NCBI GenBank assembly: GCA_958439195.1
Contig: OY288160.1
Coordinates: 461,420 to 525,419 of the forward strand
Length of the DNA stretch: 64,000 nucleotides
From: an uncultured Paracoccaceae bacterium
GTDB lineage: Bacteria > Pseudomonadota > Alphaproteobacteria > Rhodobacterales > Rhodobacteraceae
Direction of reading: 5' to 3'
Position 1 is the stretch's first letter, and every line of letters starts with the position of its first letter. Shown here in pieces: positions 1 to 8,940 of the stretch. The translations under genes and the position numbers were made by a program. A model generated the notes under the pieces. The model saw only the letters and a list, made by a program, of their open reading frames with translations. It was not told where the DNA came from and ran no database searches.

Positions 1-1027
1 ACGAAAAGACCGGCATCGGGCAGGCGGGGGTGGTGGGGGACAGCGGCGTCATCAGCGCGCGGGCCGAGGCGATGACGCTGGCATCCGGTTCGCTGAACTT
101 GTTGGCCAGGCCGTTGACATGTAGGTGATCCGCCCCGGCCAGACGCCAGAGCGTGGACCAAGCGGGATAGTCGAAACCGAGGGCCGGATGCCGGGACAGA
201 TAGCCCCAGCCGTTGCGGTGGATGTGCAGCGGCAGTTGCGCGTGGCGGCGCAGGGCGAGCATTCCGGTCAGGCCGATGGAATTGGCGCTGGCCATGACGC
301 AGGTGCCGCCCAGGGATTGCACAAGGTCGTGGCGGGCGCGCATCTCATCCACCTCGCCCGTCAGGTTGAAGGCATACATGACCTTTTTGCCGGTCTTTTC
401 GGCATGGGTGTTGATGACCGCCATCACGGCGCGGGCGCGGGCGTCAAAGGGGCAGTGGCTGCCATCGGCCTGTAGTTCATCATCCTTGATGAAGTCGATG
501 CCAGCGGCACAGAGCGTGGCGACCATTTCGGCGGTTTCATCAGGGGACAGCCCGATGGAGGGTTTGATGATGGTGCCGATGAGCGGACGGTCGTTGACCC
601 CGGACAATGCCCGTGTGCCTGCGGTGCCGAAGGCGGGGCCGGGGCAGGCGGCCACCAGTTCGGGTGGAAAGCGCAGGGCGGTCAGGCGCAGGGCGGCGAC
701 GCAGTTCAGTTCAAACAGGTTGCCCGCCACCGTGGCCAGGATGTTGGGCAGGCTGGGTCCGGTATTGGCGAGCGGCCAGGACAGGGTGATGCGGGCGCGG
801 CGGTGCGGGGCATCGGGTGTGGCGGCGCCCGGCAGGGCGGGGCCGGGGATGGGGCCAAGGTCGGTGATCACCTCGACCCGCGCGGCGGAGCGGGCCTTGA
901 GTTCCGCGGTTTCGCCCGGCACGGGGCGGAAGGTGCCTGAGGATTGTTCGCCGGCAATCGTGGCTGCGGCCTGTTCCAGCGCGACGGGGGTTTCGAGCAG
1001 ATAGTCGGCCTCGAAGCGGGGGGACAT
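1..1027 (-). CDS. RuBisCO-like protein, 3-oxo-isoapionate-4-phosphate decarboxylase/transcarboxylase (partial)
   Basis: The reading frame begins at ATG 1027 behind AAAGGAACGCC and is still open at the window edge, so the C-terminus is missing (342 codons seen). It is a RuBisCO large-subunit homologue: residues 150-160 read IGTIIKPSIGL and 181-184 are KDDE, the carbamylated-lysine metal site. The second lysine of the RuBisCO KPK motif is serine here, as expected for a RuBisCO-like protein rather than a carbon-fixing enzyme. Next to apnL, apnO and oiaK, such proteins act on 3-oxo-isoapionate-4-phosphate, either decarboxylating it (OiaX) or acting as transcarboxylase/hydrolase (OiaT). I cannot decide between the two, so no symbol is given. 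Confidence 0.85.
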   Translation of the reverse strand, partial: MSPRFEADYLLETPVALEQAAATIAGEQSSGTFRPVPGETAELKARSAARVEVITDLGPIPGPALPGAATPDAPHRRARITLSWPLANTGPSLPNILATVAGNLFELNCVAALRLTALRFPPELVAACPGPAFGTAGTRALSGVNDRPLIGTIIKPSIGLSPDETAEMVATLCAAGIDFIKDDELQADGSHCPFDARARAVMAVINTHAEKTGKKVMYAFNLTGEVDEMRARHDLVQSLGGTCVMASANSIGLTGMLALRRHAQLPLHIHRNGWGYLSRHPALGFDYPAWSTLWRLAGADHLHVNGLANKFSEPDASVIASARALMTPLSPTTPACPMPVFS

Positions 1028-1056
1028 GGCGTTCCTTTCAGGCGGTGGTGGGGGGA

Positions 1057-2703
1057 TCACATCGTCCAGGCGGTGGCGCAGTCGGGTGCCAGGGCGGGCA
1101 GGCCGGGATGGGGAGGCGGGGCGGGATCGGGCGTGCAATTGGCGGCCAGACCACCGCGATGCGAGCTGAGGGTGAAGCGGCCCGCGTCTTCGGTGATGGA
1201 CACCTCTGCCCCGCCAAGGAGATGGGCCACGCGCAGGATGGCGACGAGCGGACCGTCGGGGCCGAGGGGGCCGTCGGTCATCGCCAGAGCAAGGCTTTTC
1301 ACCCCGGCGCGGGCGGCATGGGCCAGGATGGCCACGGCATAGGCGGCGGCGAAGGGGGTGGGCTGGCGGGGGTCGGCCATCGCCATTGGCAGGCGCAGGC
1401 CATCCGGGTTGGGAGCCGTGGCATCGCCGTAGGGGTTGGAGCGCATGCCGATGGAGAAGAGGCCGAGGTGTAGGGGTTTACCCGCCGCGATGGCCTGCGC
1501 GGAGGTGAAGATTTCGGGCAATGCCTCCAGCGTTTGGCGCACCGAAACGTCATCGGCGGCATGGACGATGGCGGTGTTGCCGAAGGTGACGAAATCCACT
1601 TGTGCGGGGTTGGGGCGGTGGCGGTTCAATTCGGTGAAGTTCGTCAGGCTGCCACCGCCGACCAATGCCTTTGGGAAGGCTGCACGCAGGAGGGGGAGGG
1701 CGTCTGCGGGCTGTGCGCCTGTGGGCCAGATGGCATCGGGTTGGTAGCTTTTCAGGAACGGGCGGGGCAGGGCGGTGACACGGATGGGGATCATGCCGAC
1801 GGCCCCGGCGCGCGCGATCTGATGCGACAGGTCGGGAAGATCGTCGAAGATGATCTCTAACGCGAGGGTGGGGACGCGTGCTGCGGCCAGAATGTCGGTT
1901 GTGGGCGTTTCGGCGGTGAGGCGGAACAGGATGGGCAGGCCGTGGCCTTGTGCAAGGCCCGCAACCGAGGTGAGGCCGTGTTCATGGGCCAGCAGAACCT
2001 GTGGCAGGCGGGCTGTGGCTGTGCTGGGGCGGCGTGTGGCGCTGGTGGGCTTGCTGGTTTCGGCCAGATTCAGGGTAAGGCTTTGACGGATCACCGCATC
2101 TTTGGCGACGGCATAGGGATAGGGAAGTGACAGGGGGCGGCAGTAGGTCTTGAACGAGGCGTCGGACCAGTTGCGTTGATCCTCCATCTCGAACACGTCG
2201 CCTTGCAGGGCGATCTCGACGGTGGTGCCGTTCACGCTGTGGGTCAGTCCCGCGATGCTGCGGGCGGGTTGTGCGGGGCTGATGAGGGCGGGAAAGGTGG
2301 TGACGGTCGTGCTGCCATCGGGGTGGTGGATGGTCAGGGGCTGACCCGCAACGCCTTTGATCGGGTGAAGGAGGGTGAAACCTGCGCGGTTGATTTCTGT
2401 GGCGCGGTGGAAGGTGAAGGTGACGTCGGCCACAAGGTCGTTGGGCGACGTCAGGCGGGCGCGGAAGGTGCCGCTGAAGCTGCCATCAGGGTCGGTGAAG
2501 TGGCGGGTATAGGTGGTGGGGGTGATGTCCTGTCCGGTCGTGCGGGTAAGGCAGGTGCCCCAGTCGCGGTTGCGGACGGGATAGGTGAGGGCGCGAAGCA
2601 CCTCGATCCCGTTGCAAGTGAGGTTGCGCAGGCCGCCATCCTGCACCTGCACGGTGATCGGGCCGTGGTGAAGGGTGGCAGGGTCAGCCATGCGCCGCCC
2701 CAT
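1057..2703 (-). CDS. apnL: D-apionate lactonase
   Basis: The product is about 548 residues and resembles D-apionate lactonase, which opens D-apionolactone to D-apionate. Family hallmarks are the N-terminal stretch EVLRALTYPVRNRDWGT and the central block EDQRNWSDASFKTYCRPL; the same block occurs in the second copy at 24621-26558. The gene lies 29 bases upstream of the RuBisCO-like gene in the same direction. Two starts are possible, ATG 2703 and ATG 2691; neither has a strong ribosome-binding site. The 2691 start overlaps a stop codon of the preceding ORF within ATGGCTGA, which would suit translational coupling. Confidence 0.82.
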   Translation of the reverse strand: MGRRMADPATLHHGPITVQVQDGGLRNLTCNGIEVLRALTYPVRNRDWGTCLTRTTGQDITPTTYTRHFTDPDGSFSGTFRARLTSPNDLVADVTFTFHRATEINRAGFTLLHPIKGVAGQPLTIHHPDGSTTVTTFPALISPAQPARSIAGLTHSVNGTTVEIALQGDVFEMEDQRNWSDASFKTYCRPLSLPYPYAVAKDAVIRQSLTLNLAETSKPTSATRRPSTATARLPQVLLAHEHGLTSVAGLAQGHGLPILFRLTAETPTTDILAAARVPTLALEIIFDDLPDLSHQIARAGAVGMIPIRVTALPRPFLKSYQPDAIWPTGAQPADALPLLRAAFPKALVGGGSLTNFTELNRHRPNPAQVDFVTFGNTAIVHAADDVSVRQTLEALPEIFTSAQAIAAGKPLHLGLFSIGMRSNPYGDATAPNPDGLRLPMAMADPRQPTPFAAAYAVAILAHAARAGVKSLALAMTDGPLGPDGPLVAILRVAHLLGGAEVSITEDAGRFTLSSHRGGLAANCTPDPAPPPHPGLPALAPDCATAWTM

Positions 2704-3213
2704 CAGGCTGGAGGTGACTGGCCATCAGTTTGCGTCCGGCGCAGAACGAGGGGGGGCAGAGGGTGGGCGGGGCGACCGCGCCCTTGGCAGGGCCGCCCTT
2801 GTAGGCGGTGGCCATGCCGCACCTGGGAACGGTGAACCAGATCGCGCCAGCGGGGGCGGATTTCTGGTCTGTGGGGAATTCAGGCGCTGGTGTTGATGGC
2901 GGTTGGCCGTTGTGGTGGCTGCCTGTTCCCCGCTTTTGGCGGGTTTGAACAGAGCGTGGGCGAGGAAGCGGCCCGGCCTGCCCAGCCCGTGGCCCGTTGC
3001 GAACCGCGGAGGGTGGCGGAAGGGGCTGACAGGGCCGGAGGCCTTTTTCTGGCGCGGGATGCGGGTGTGGGAACATGCAACGTGGGGGCAGGCGGGGACA
3101 AAGGCCCGGCCTGCGGGCCAGCGGTCCGCGTGATGGCCTGTGCCGACAGGGGTGTTGGTCAGGATGATCGCGTGGACGCGGTCATCGGTCCCGTTGAACC
3201 AATGGGTGATCAT
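2684..3213 (-). pseudogene. Unidentified ORF upstream of apnL, possibly frameshifted
   Basis: No family is recognised. From ATG 3213 one frame reads MITHWFNGTDDRVHAIILTN with strong G/C preference at third codon positions. After about base 2890 that preference moves to another minus-strand frame, which ends (CAGRKLMASHLQPDGAAHG, stop 2684-2686) overlapping the apnL start region. Together the two frames would give about 175 residues. This suggests one gene broken by a single frameshift near 2870-2900, natural or a sequencing error. The predicted protein is rich in H, P and A, so a non-coding stretch between apnO and apnL remains possible. Confidence 0.3.
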
Positions 3214-3245
3214 TGCCGCCTCTCCCGCTTTGTCCCGCTGCCCGA

Positions 3246-4076
3246 TCAGGTGATGCGCTTGATCGAGTCGGTGATTTCATCCCAGTCGAAAACACGCTTC
3301 CAATCATCCTTCATCAGGACAGGGATGCCGAACTGGATGGCCTTGTTGCAGGCATCGGAAAAGACGCCGACGCGTTCTTCGAAGATCACCGCGCCAAGGA
3401 TGTTCATATGGCCCAGAAGAAAATCGCGGGCGCATTCGTGGCTGACGCCAGAACGGCGGACGCATTCATCCATCGCTTCGCGCATGACCGTCATCAGCGA
3501 GGCGCAGACGGTTTCCGACAGGCCGGGTTCCAGCATGGCCATTTGGGCGACCGTCACCTCGTGGCTGCGCATGACGGGGGCATAGATGGCGCGGGCGATG
3601 CGATCACCCATGTCATAATGTTCGCGCGGGCCTTGCATCAGGGCGTTGACGATGGCCTGTTTGGCCGCCACGCCGCCGAAATGGTCGGCCTTTGCTTCGG
3701 GCGTCACTTCATCATTGTAGATGGGGGGGTGGCAGGGATGCGAGATGAAATATGTAATGTCGGCGCGTTCGGGCAGGTGGCCCGCATAGGGGGCGGCGGC
3801 GTCCAGAATGACGATGATGGTGCCGGGGGCGACGATCGGCACGACCTCGGACGCGACGCGGCCGATATGGGTATCCGGCACGGCAAGGATAACGGCGGTG
3901 GCGCCGTCCAACGCCTGTGCGGCGGGGACGCAATCAAGGCCGGTCGCATTTTTCAGGCGGGCGCGGCCTGGCTCGCTTACCTCGACCGGGGCGGTGATGA
4001 AATCGGTGCGGAGGAGATTGGTGGCGCAGCGGACGCCCATCTTTCCACCGGCACCAAAGAGGGCGATCTTGGTCAT
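3246..4076 (-). CDS. apnO: D-apionate oxidoisomerase
   Basis: This 276-residue NAD-dependent protein starts at ATG 4076, chosen because AAGGA lies six bases upstream; a longer version from 4187 lacks this support. Residues 1-14 (MTKIALFGAGGKMG) form the Rossmann nucleotide loop. The rest, including ISHPCHPPIYNDEVTPEAKA and GHMNILGAVIFEER, fits the ApnO family. ApnO converts D-apionate to 3-oxo-isoapionate by coupled oxidation and rearrangement. It supplies the substrate of the divergently transcribed kinase at 4160 and lies in the same direction as apnL and the RuBisCO-like gene. Confidence 0.82.
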   Translation of the reverse strand: MTKIALFGAGGKMGVRCATNLLRTDFITAPVEVSEPGRARLKNATGLDCVPAAQALDGATAVILAVPDTHIGRVASEVVPIVAPGTIIVILDAAAPYAGHLPERADITYFISHPCHPPIYNDEVTPEAKADHFGGVAAKQAIVNALMQGPREHYDMGDRIARAIYAPVMRSHEVTVAQMAMLEPGLSETVCASLMTVMREAMDECVRRSGVSHECARDFLLGHMNILGAVIFEERVGVFSDACNKAIQFGIPVLMKDDWKRVFDWDEITDSIKRIT

Positions 4077-4159
4077 GGGCGATCCTTGGCTGAATTCAGA
4101 TGGCAACTGGTATGACATGTTGATAAGTGGGGCGTCAAGCGACGGGTGGGGGGAACGGG
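4077..4159. promoter_or_regulatory. Divergent promoter region apnO / oiaK with GGTAT element
   Basis: This 83-base gap separates the two divergent arms of the apionate locus and must hold both promoters. It contains CTGGTATGACATGTTGATA near 4109. GGTAT-type elements also occur upstream of the GntR gene (GGTATA near 6276 and ATACC near 6362). NanR-like regulators bind GGTATA repeats, so these are candidate operators; the match is short and untested. Confidence 0.35.
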
Positions 4160-5518
4160 ATGGTGGATGGCAGTCCTTGGGTGACATGGATCGGGGATGA
4201 CTTCACCGGATCGGCGGCTGTGATGGAGGTGATGGCCTTTGCGGGTCTGCCCGCAGTGCTGTTCACCGATCTGCCGGATGCGGCGTTGGCGCGGCGGTTT
4301 GCCGGGGTGCGGGGGATAGGGATTGCGACCACCCTGCGCAGCCAATCGCCCGATGCGATGCGAGCGGCGTTGCCGCCGCTTGTGGGCTGGCTTGGGGCGC
4401 GGGGTGCGCCCTTGCTGCATTACAAGATCTGTTCGACCTTTGATTCTGCGCCAGAGGTGGGCAGCATCGGCTGTGCCATCGAGACGCTGCTGGCCTGCCG
4501 CCCGTCGCGCGCTGTGGCGATGCTGACGGCGGCACCTGTGATGCGGCGGTATCAGGCGTTTGGGCATCTGTTTGCGGGGCTGCCAGAGGGGGTGTTCCGG
4601 TTGGACCGGCATCCGGTGATGGCGCATCACCCGGTGACGCCGATGACGGAGGCCGATCTGTTGCGGCATCTGGCGGGGCAAACGGGTTTGCCGGGTGGCC
4701 TGATCTCTTTGGAAGATCTGATGGCGGGTGGGCAGGCGCGGTTGGAGGCGCTGGTGGCGGCGGGGGCAAAGGTGCTGTCGGTGGATAGCGTGGACGCGGT
4801 GAGCGAGGCGGCGGCGGGGCGGCTGATCTGGGAGAACCGGGGGGAGATGGGCGTGGTCGTGGGCAGCCAAGGCGTGGAATATGCGCTGGTGCGGCATTGG
4901 CAAGCGGCCGGAAAGATCGGGCCTGCGCCGGCGGTGGGATCGGCGGGGGCGGTGGCACAGATGGCGGCGGTGTCGGGGTCGGTGTCGCCGGTGACGGCGG
5001 GGCAATTGACCTGGGCCGGGGCGAATGGGTTTGCGCGGATCGGGTTCGAGGCGGCGGCGGTGTGCGGGCCGGGCGATGCGCTGGCGGTTGAGGAGGCGCG
5101 GGTGGTGGATATGGCGGTGGCGGCGGCTTCAGAAGGGCTTAGTCCCTTGGTGCATTCGGCGGCGGGGCTGGATGATCCTGCCGTGGCGCGGTTTCGTGCG
5201 GCGCTGTCGGGCAGCGGGTTGACGGCGGGCGAAGCGAACCGGCGGATCGGGGCGGCGCTGGGGCGGGTGCTGGACCGGGTGTTGCAGGCGACGGGGTTGC
5301 GCCGGGCGGTGATTTCGGGGGGGGATACATCGGGGCATGGGATGCAGGCGCTGGGCTTGCAGGCGTTGGTGGCGCTGGCCCCTACGGTGCCGGGGGCGGC
5401 GCTGTGCCGGGCCTATGGGACCGGGCCGCATGATGGGTTGGAGATTGCGCTGAAGGGCGGGCAGATGGGATCGGAGGATTATTTCGGCTGGATCCGTGCA
5501 GGCGGCGGGCCGCGCTAA
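4160..5518 (+). CDS. oiaK: 3-oxo-isoapionate kinase, four-carbon acid sugar kinase family (DUF1537)
   Basis: Start ATG 4160 (MVDGSPWVTWIGDDFTGSA) follows GGGGGAA; the product is 452 residues. N-terminal DUF1537 motifs are IGDDFTGSAAVMEVMAFAG and HYKICSTFDSAPEVGSIG. The C-terminal nucleotide-binding part shows ISGGDTSGHGMQALG and ends in a GGQMGSEDYF segment typical of the family. Placement beside apnO and the RuBisCO-like gene points to 3-oxo-isoapionate as substrate, giving the 4-phosphate. The two DUF1537 kinases in the island (34887 and 47944) are clearly different sequences. The gene ends four bases into the convergent GntR gene. Confidence 0.8.
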   Translation: MVDGSPWVTWIGDDFTGSAAVMEVMAFAGLPAVLFTDLPDAALARRFAGVRGIGIATTLRSQSPDAMRAALPPLVGWLGARGAPLLHYKICSTFDSAPEVGSIGCAIETLLACRPSRAVAMLTAAPVMRRYQAFGHLFAGLPEGVFRLDRHPVMAHHPVTPMTEADLLRHLAGQTGLPGGLISLEDLMAGGQARLEALVAAGAKVLSVDSVDAVSEAAAGRLIWENRGEMGVVVGSQGVEYALVRHWQAAGKIGPAPAVGSAGAVAQMAAVSGSVSPVTAGQLTWAGANGFARIGFEAAAVCGPGDALAVEEARVVDMAVAAASEGLSPLVHSAAGLDDPAVARFRAALSGSGLTAGEANRRIGAALGRVLDRVLQATGLRRAVISGGDTSGHGMQALGLQALVALAPTVPGAALCRAYGTGPHDGLEIALKGGQMGSEDYFGWIRAGGGPR

Positions 5519-6246
5519 AGCGGCATGGCGTAGCGGTCGCGCGAGCGGTTCAGGTGGGCGCGCATGACTTCGACCGCGGCATCGGCGTCATGGGCTTCGA
5601 TGGCATCGACGATGGCGGTGTGTTCGGACAGCGTCACCTCTTCATACCCGGACCAGTGCAAAAGGGCGGTGTGCGTTTCAAACAGCCAGCGCAGCATGGC
5701 CTGGGATGCGGCGGCGATGATGGGATTGGCCGATATTTCGGCAAGCCGGATGTGAAAGGCCATATCCGCCTGGATGAACGGCAGCGGATCGCCACCTTGC
5801 TGGGCGGCCTGATGCGCGATGGCGGCGCGCAGGGTGGCGATGTCATCCGGCGTGGCGCGGTCGGCGGCAATACGGGTGATGCCGAGTTCAAACATCTGGC
5901 GCACCTCTTTCAGGTGCTGAAGGTTCGCGGGCGCGGTGTTCAGGACAAGGCGGGCGATTTCATTGCTTTGGTCAAAGAATGTGCCGGCGTCGATGGCGTT
6001 GACGCGGGTGCGTTCGCCCTGACAGATCGAGATCAGGCCCGTCTGATGCAGGGTTTGCAGCGCCTCGCGCACGGCGGGGCGACCCACGCCGAAGCGTTCC
6101 ATCAGCGCGCGTTCGGACGGGAGGTGATCGCCGGGTTTGTATTCACCGGCACGGATCATGTCGCGCAGGCGATCAAGCACCTGATCGGACAGCTTGCGCC
6201 GCACGATCCGATCCGGGTTCTGCTGTTCTTCCCGTTGGAAATTCAC
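5515..6246 (-). CDS. GntR-family (FadR/NanR-type) transcriptional regulator
   Basis: This 243-residue regulator is read from GTG 6246 behind GGTGGGGGAACAG; the upstream extension to 6591 looks non-coding. A winged-helix DNA-binding domain (LPSERALMERFGVGRPAVRE) is followed by an FCD ligand-binding domain containing MAFHIRLAEISANP and LSEHTAIVDAIEAHDADAA. The DNA-binding part resembles NanR. Its position at the end of the apionate locus suggests it represses apn/oia expression and responds to a pathway sugar acid; that role is inferred from context only. Confidence 0.83.
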   Translation of the reverse strand: MNFQREEQQNPDRIVRRKLSDQVLDRLRDMIRAGEYKPGDHLPSERALMERFGVGRPAVREALQTLHQTGLISICQGERTRVNAIDAGTFFDQSNEIARLVLNTAPANLQHLKEVRQMFELGITRIAADRATPDDIATLRAAIAHQAAQQGGDPLPFIQADMAFHIRLAEISANPIIAAASQAMLRWLFETHTALLHWSGYEEVTLSEHTAIVDAIEAHDADAAVEVMRAHLNRSRDRYAMPL

Positions 6247-6430
6247 CTGTTCCCCCACCGGCCGCCTGTTGCATCGGTATAGCACGACGCAAGTTGCGAC
6301 AACTAGCTGCTGTGGCCGTCCCAGGCGCGGGCGCAAGCTGCAGGATGAATTCACCTGATTGATACCAAACAGTTGCGTGGCCGTCACCACGTTGCGCCAT
6401 CTTGCCATCAAGCGACGCAGGAGGCGAAGC
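6247..6430. promoter_or_regulatory. Divergent intergenic region between gntR and plcP
   Basis: The 184-base gap carries the promoters of the regulator (leftward) and of the lipid operon (rightward). It holds GGTATA near 6276 and TTGATACCAA, a near-palindrome, near 6360; both are candidate self-regulatory sites for the GntR protein. I looked for a clear PhoB box (two 7-mers 11 bases apart, CTGTCAT-like) and did not find a convincing one. Confidence 0.3.
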
Positions 6431-7270
6431 ATGACGGTCGAGGCGGGACGGGTGGCTCCAGACGTGCATCGGACGATGTTCCTGTCGGACCTGCATCTGG
6501 GGGCGCATGGCTGCCGGGCGGATGCGATCCTTGACTTTCTGATGCGCAATGATGCGGAAACCATCTTTCTGGTGGGTGACATCTTTGACATCTGGGATCC
6601 CCTGATCCTGCATTGGGGCGCGCGGCACGACCGGATTGTCGAGATCTTGCGGGCGCGGGCGGCGGCGGGGCGGCGGCTGGTCTATCTGGTGGGCAACCAC
6701 GACCGGGCATTAGTGGGATTGGCGGTTGAGGATTGGCCTGCACGGGCGCGGCTGGGCATCGGCGTGCATCGGCAGGTCGAACACCGCGCCGCAGACGGGA
6801 TGCGCTATCTGGTGCTGCATGGCGATGTCTGCGACGCGCGCCTTTTGCGGTTTCACATTTGCACACGGGTGGGCAGCCGGATCGACGGGCTGTTGCGGTT
6901 ATTGGACTGCGGGTTGCGTGCGCTGCGGCTGCGTTTTGGGCGTGAGGCGCGGGGACCGATCGAAATGCTGCTGCGGGCGTTGAATACGGTGCTGTATCGC
7001 AGCCACAGCCATGAACGGCGGCTGGTCGCGCTGGCCGAGGCGGCGGGCTGCGACGGAATCATCTGCGGGCATTTCCATCTGGCCGCGCTGCATGACGATC
7101 ATCGGCGGCGCTATGTAAATTGCGGCGACTGGACGGATAATTGCACCGCCATCGTAGAAGGGTGGGACGGGCGGCTGCGGCTGCTGTCCTTGGGCGGCGA
7201 GGGGGCCTTGGCAGTTCCCGAAAGCATCGGGGCGCCGGGCCTGTCTGCCGCAAGCGCGGAGGTGGCCTAG
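6431..7270 (+). CDS. plcP: PlcP-like calcineurin-type phosphoesterase (COG2908, LpxH-like)
   Basis: Start ATG 6431 follows AGGAGG at six bases; product 279 residues. All metallophosphoesterase motifs are present in order: SDLHLG, GDIFDIWD, GNHDRA, LHGD and ICGHFH, for a two-metal centre. Annotation pipelines often call this group UDP-2,3-diacylglucosamine diphosphatase. A gene directly followed by a GT21 glycolipid synthase in alphaproteobacteria is better read as PlcP. PlcP releases diacylglycerol from phospholipids for conversion to glycolipids during phosphate limitation. A true LpxH role cannot be excluded from sequence alone. Confidence 0.65.
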   Translation: MTVEAGRVAPDVHRTMFLSDLHLGAHGCRADAILDFLMRNDAETIFLVGDIFDIWDPLILHWGARHDRIVEILRARAAAGRRLVYLVGNHDRALVGLAVEDWPARARLGIGVHRQVEHRAADGMRYLVLHGDVCDARLLRFHICTRVGSRIDGLLRLLDCGLRALRLRFGREARGPIEMLLRALNTVLYRSHSHERRLVALAEAAGCDGIICGHFHLAALHDDHRRRYVNCGDWTDNCTAIVEGWDGRLRLLSLGGEGALAVPESIGAPGLSAASAEVA

Positions 7271-7271
7271 G

Positions 7272-8375
7272 ATGGATGTGGTGTTCATCGGTCTTTCGCT
7301 GGGGCTGCTGGCGCTGCATCTGGCGTCTTGTGCCGTGGTGGGATGGCGGTTGCGCGGCAGGGAACCGGCGCGGCCTGCGCAAGCCCCTTTCATCACGCTG
7401 CTGCGTCCGGTTTGCGGGTTGGACCCGCTGGATGCAGAGACGCTGGGTTCCAGCTTTGGCCTTGATTATCCGCGGTTCGAGGTGCTGTTCTGCGTGGCGG
7501 ATGGGAATGATCCGGTGGTGGGGGTGGTGCAGGCTTTGATCGCCGCGCACCCAGAGATTTCGGCGCGTCTTCTGGTGGGCGAGGACCGGGTGAGCGCCAA
7601 CCCCAAGCTGAACAATCTGGAAAAGGGCTGGCAGGCTGCGCGCGGCGAGGTGATCGTGATGGCGGACAGCAACCTGCTGTTGCCGCGCGATTATTTGTGG
7701 CGGCTGCTGGTGGTGCGGGGTTCGCAGGTGGGGCTGGTGTCATCGCCGCCGGTTGGCATTCGGCCTGATGGGGCCTGGGCAGAGCTGGAATGCGCCTTTC
7801 TGAACAGCAATCAGGCGCGGGTGCAGCTTTTGGCCGATGCCTTGGGGTTCGGCTTTGCACAGGGCAAGACCTTGATGTGGGAGCGCGGCTTTCTGGAGGC
7901 GCGGGGCGGTTTGGCGGCGCTGGGGCAGCGGCTGGCCGAGGATGTGGCGGCAACGCGGCTGGTGCGGGGGGCGGGCAAGCGGGTTGCCCTGTCGCGGCGG
8001 CCGTTCGGGCAGCCCATCGGGCGGCGATCCTTGCGCCAGGTCTGGGCGCGGCAACTGCGCTGGGCCAAGGTGCGTCGTGAAGGCTTTCCGGGATTGTTCG
8101 CAGGGGAAATCCTGAACGGGTCAGTCGTGGCGCTTTTGGCGGCAGGGTTTGGCGGTGGGCCTGTCCTTTTGGCTGGCGTGGCGTTGGTCTGGTATGGGGC
8201 CGAGGCGGGGCTGGCGCTGGGCTGTGGGTGGTTGCGACCGGGCCGGGCGCTTTTGATGCTGCCGCTGCGCGATCTGATGCTGCCGGTGGTGTGGGTGGCA
8301 AGTTATGGCAACACACGGATCGAATGGCGCGGCCATGCGATGGCACCGGGTGCCTTGCAAAAGATATCGGGCTGA
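7272..8375 (+). CDS. agt: GT21-family (ceramide glucosyltransferase-like) diacylglycerol glycosyltransferase
   Basis: The gene starts one base after the plcP stop, so the two are co-transcribed; product 367 residues. An N-terminal membrane segment (FIGLSLGLLALHLASCAVVG) is followed by a GT-A domain with VADGNDP and MADSN (D1 and D2) and a QLRW sequence matching the (Q/R)xxRW motif. Two hydrophobic C-terminal segments follow. Alphaproteobacterial GT21 enzymes such as those of Agrobacterium and Mesorhizobium make glucosyl- and glucuronosyl-diacylglycerols. With plcP this would replace phospholipids by glycolipids. The exact sugar donor is unknown. Confidence 0.65.
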   Translation: MDVVFIGLSLGLLALHLASCAVVGWRLRGREPARPAQAPFITLLRPVCGLDPLDAETLGSSFGLDYPRFEVLFCVADGNDPVVGVVQALIAAHPEISARLLVGEDRVSANPKLNNLEKGWQAARGEVIVMADSNLLLPRDYLWRLLVVRGSQVGLVSSPPVGIRPDGAWAELECAFLNSNQARVQLLADALGFGFAQGKTLMWERGFLEARGGLAALGQRLAEDVAATRLVRGAGKRVALSRRPFGQPIGRRSLRQVWARQLRWAKVRREGFPGLFAGEILNGSVVALLAAGFGGGPVLLAGVALVWYGAEAGLALGCGWLRPGRALLMLPLRDLMLPVVWVASYGNTRIEWRGHAMAPGALQKISG

Positions 8376-8379
8376 CGCG

Positions 8380-8940
8380 ATGGAGGCAGAGGCAATCCGG
8401 GCGCTGTTGCAGGATCAGGGACTGGCATTCCTGTTCGTGCTGGACTTGATCGAGGGGCCGATTGTGACTGTGGTTGCCGGGGCTTTGGCCGGCGCGGGGG
8501 TCTTTGCGCCGCTGGCCGTGCTGGCCGTGGCCGTGGCGGGCGACATCCTTGGGGATGTGCTGCTGTATGGGGTGGGGCGGTATTGCCCAAAGCTGGCCGC
8601 GCGGCTGTTTGGCAAGGATCTGGCACGGGATACGGGGGGGCTGCGGCAGAAATTCCTGCGCCGTGGCGGGCTGCTGTTGTTTCTGGGCAAGCTGACACAT
8701 GTGGCGGGGTTTGCGGTGATTGTGACGGCGGGCTTTGTCCGGATGCCGATTGTCCCGTTCGTCTGGATTTCAGTTGCGGCAAGTCTGCCCAAGGTGGGCG
8801 CTTTGGTGGCGGCGGGGTGGGTGTTCGGCCTGTCGCTGGGGGCTGGCAACCTGGTGTTCGTCTTGGGGGTGTTGGTGGCGATCTGCGGCGCGGTGGTTGT
8901 GTGTCTGGCGCTATGGGGGCGAAAATGCGTGTCAGCGTAA
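8380..8940 (+). CDS. DedA-family (VTT domain) membrane protein
   Basis: The start is ATG 8380, four bases after the glycosyltransferase stop; product 186 residues. It shows the DedA/VTT layout: an N-terminal re-entrant hydrophobic stretch with E-G-P (LIEGPIVTVVAGALAGAG), a glycine-rich GDILGDVLLYGVGRY segment, then FLRRGGLLLFLGKLTHVAGF and two further transmembrane helices. DedA proteins transport or flip lipids such as undecaprenyl phosphate and phosphatidylethanolamine. In an operon of lipid-modifying enzymes, a role in moving lipid substrate across the inner membrane is plausible. Confidence 0.75.
   Translation: MEAEAIRALLQDQGLAFLFVLDLIEGPIVTVVAGALAGAGVFAPLAVLAVAVAGDILGDVLLYGVGRYCPKLAARLFGKDLARDTGGLRQKFLRRGGLLLFLGKLTHVAGFAVIVTAGFVRMPIVPFVWISVAASLPKVGALVAAGWVFGLSLGAGNLVFVLGVLVAICGAVVVCLALWGRKCVSA

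Noticed and set aside
6350-6425. PhoB box upstream of plcP
   Set aside because: GCCATCTTGCCATC is a direct repeat, but its spacing (8 rather than 11) and sequence do not fit a Pho box.
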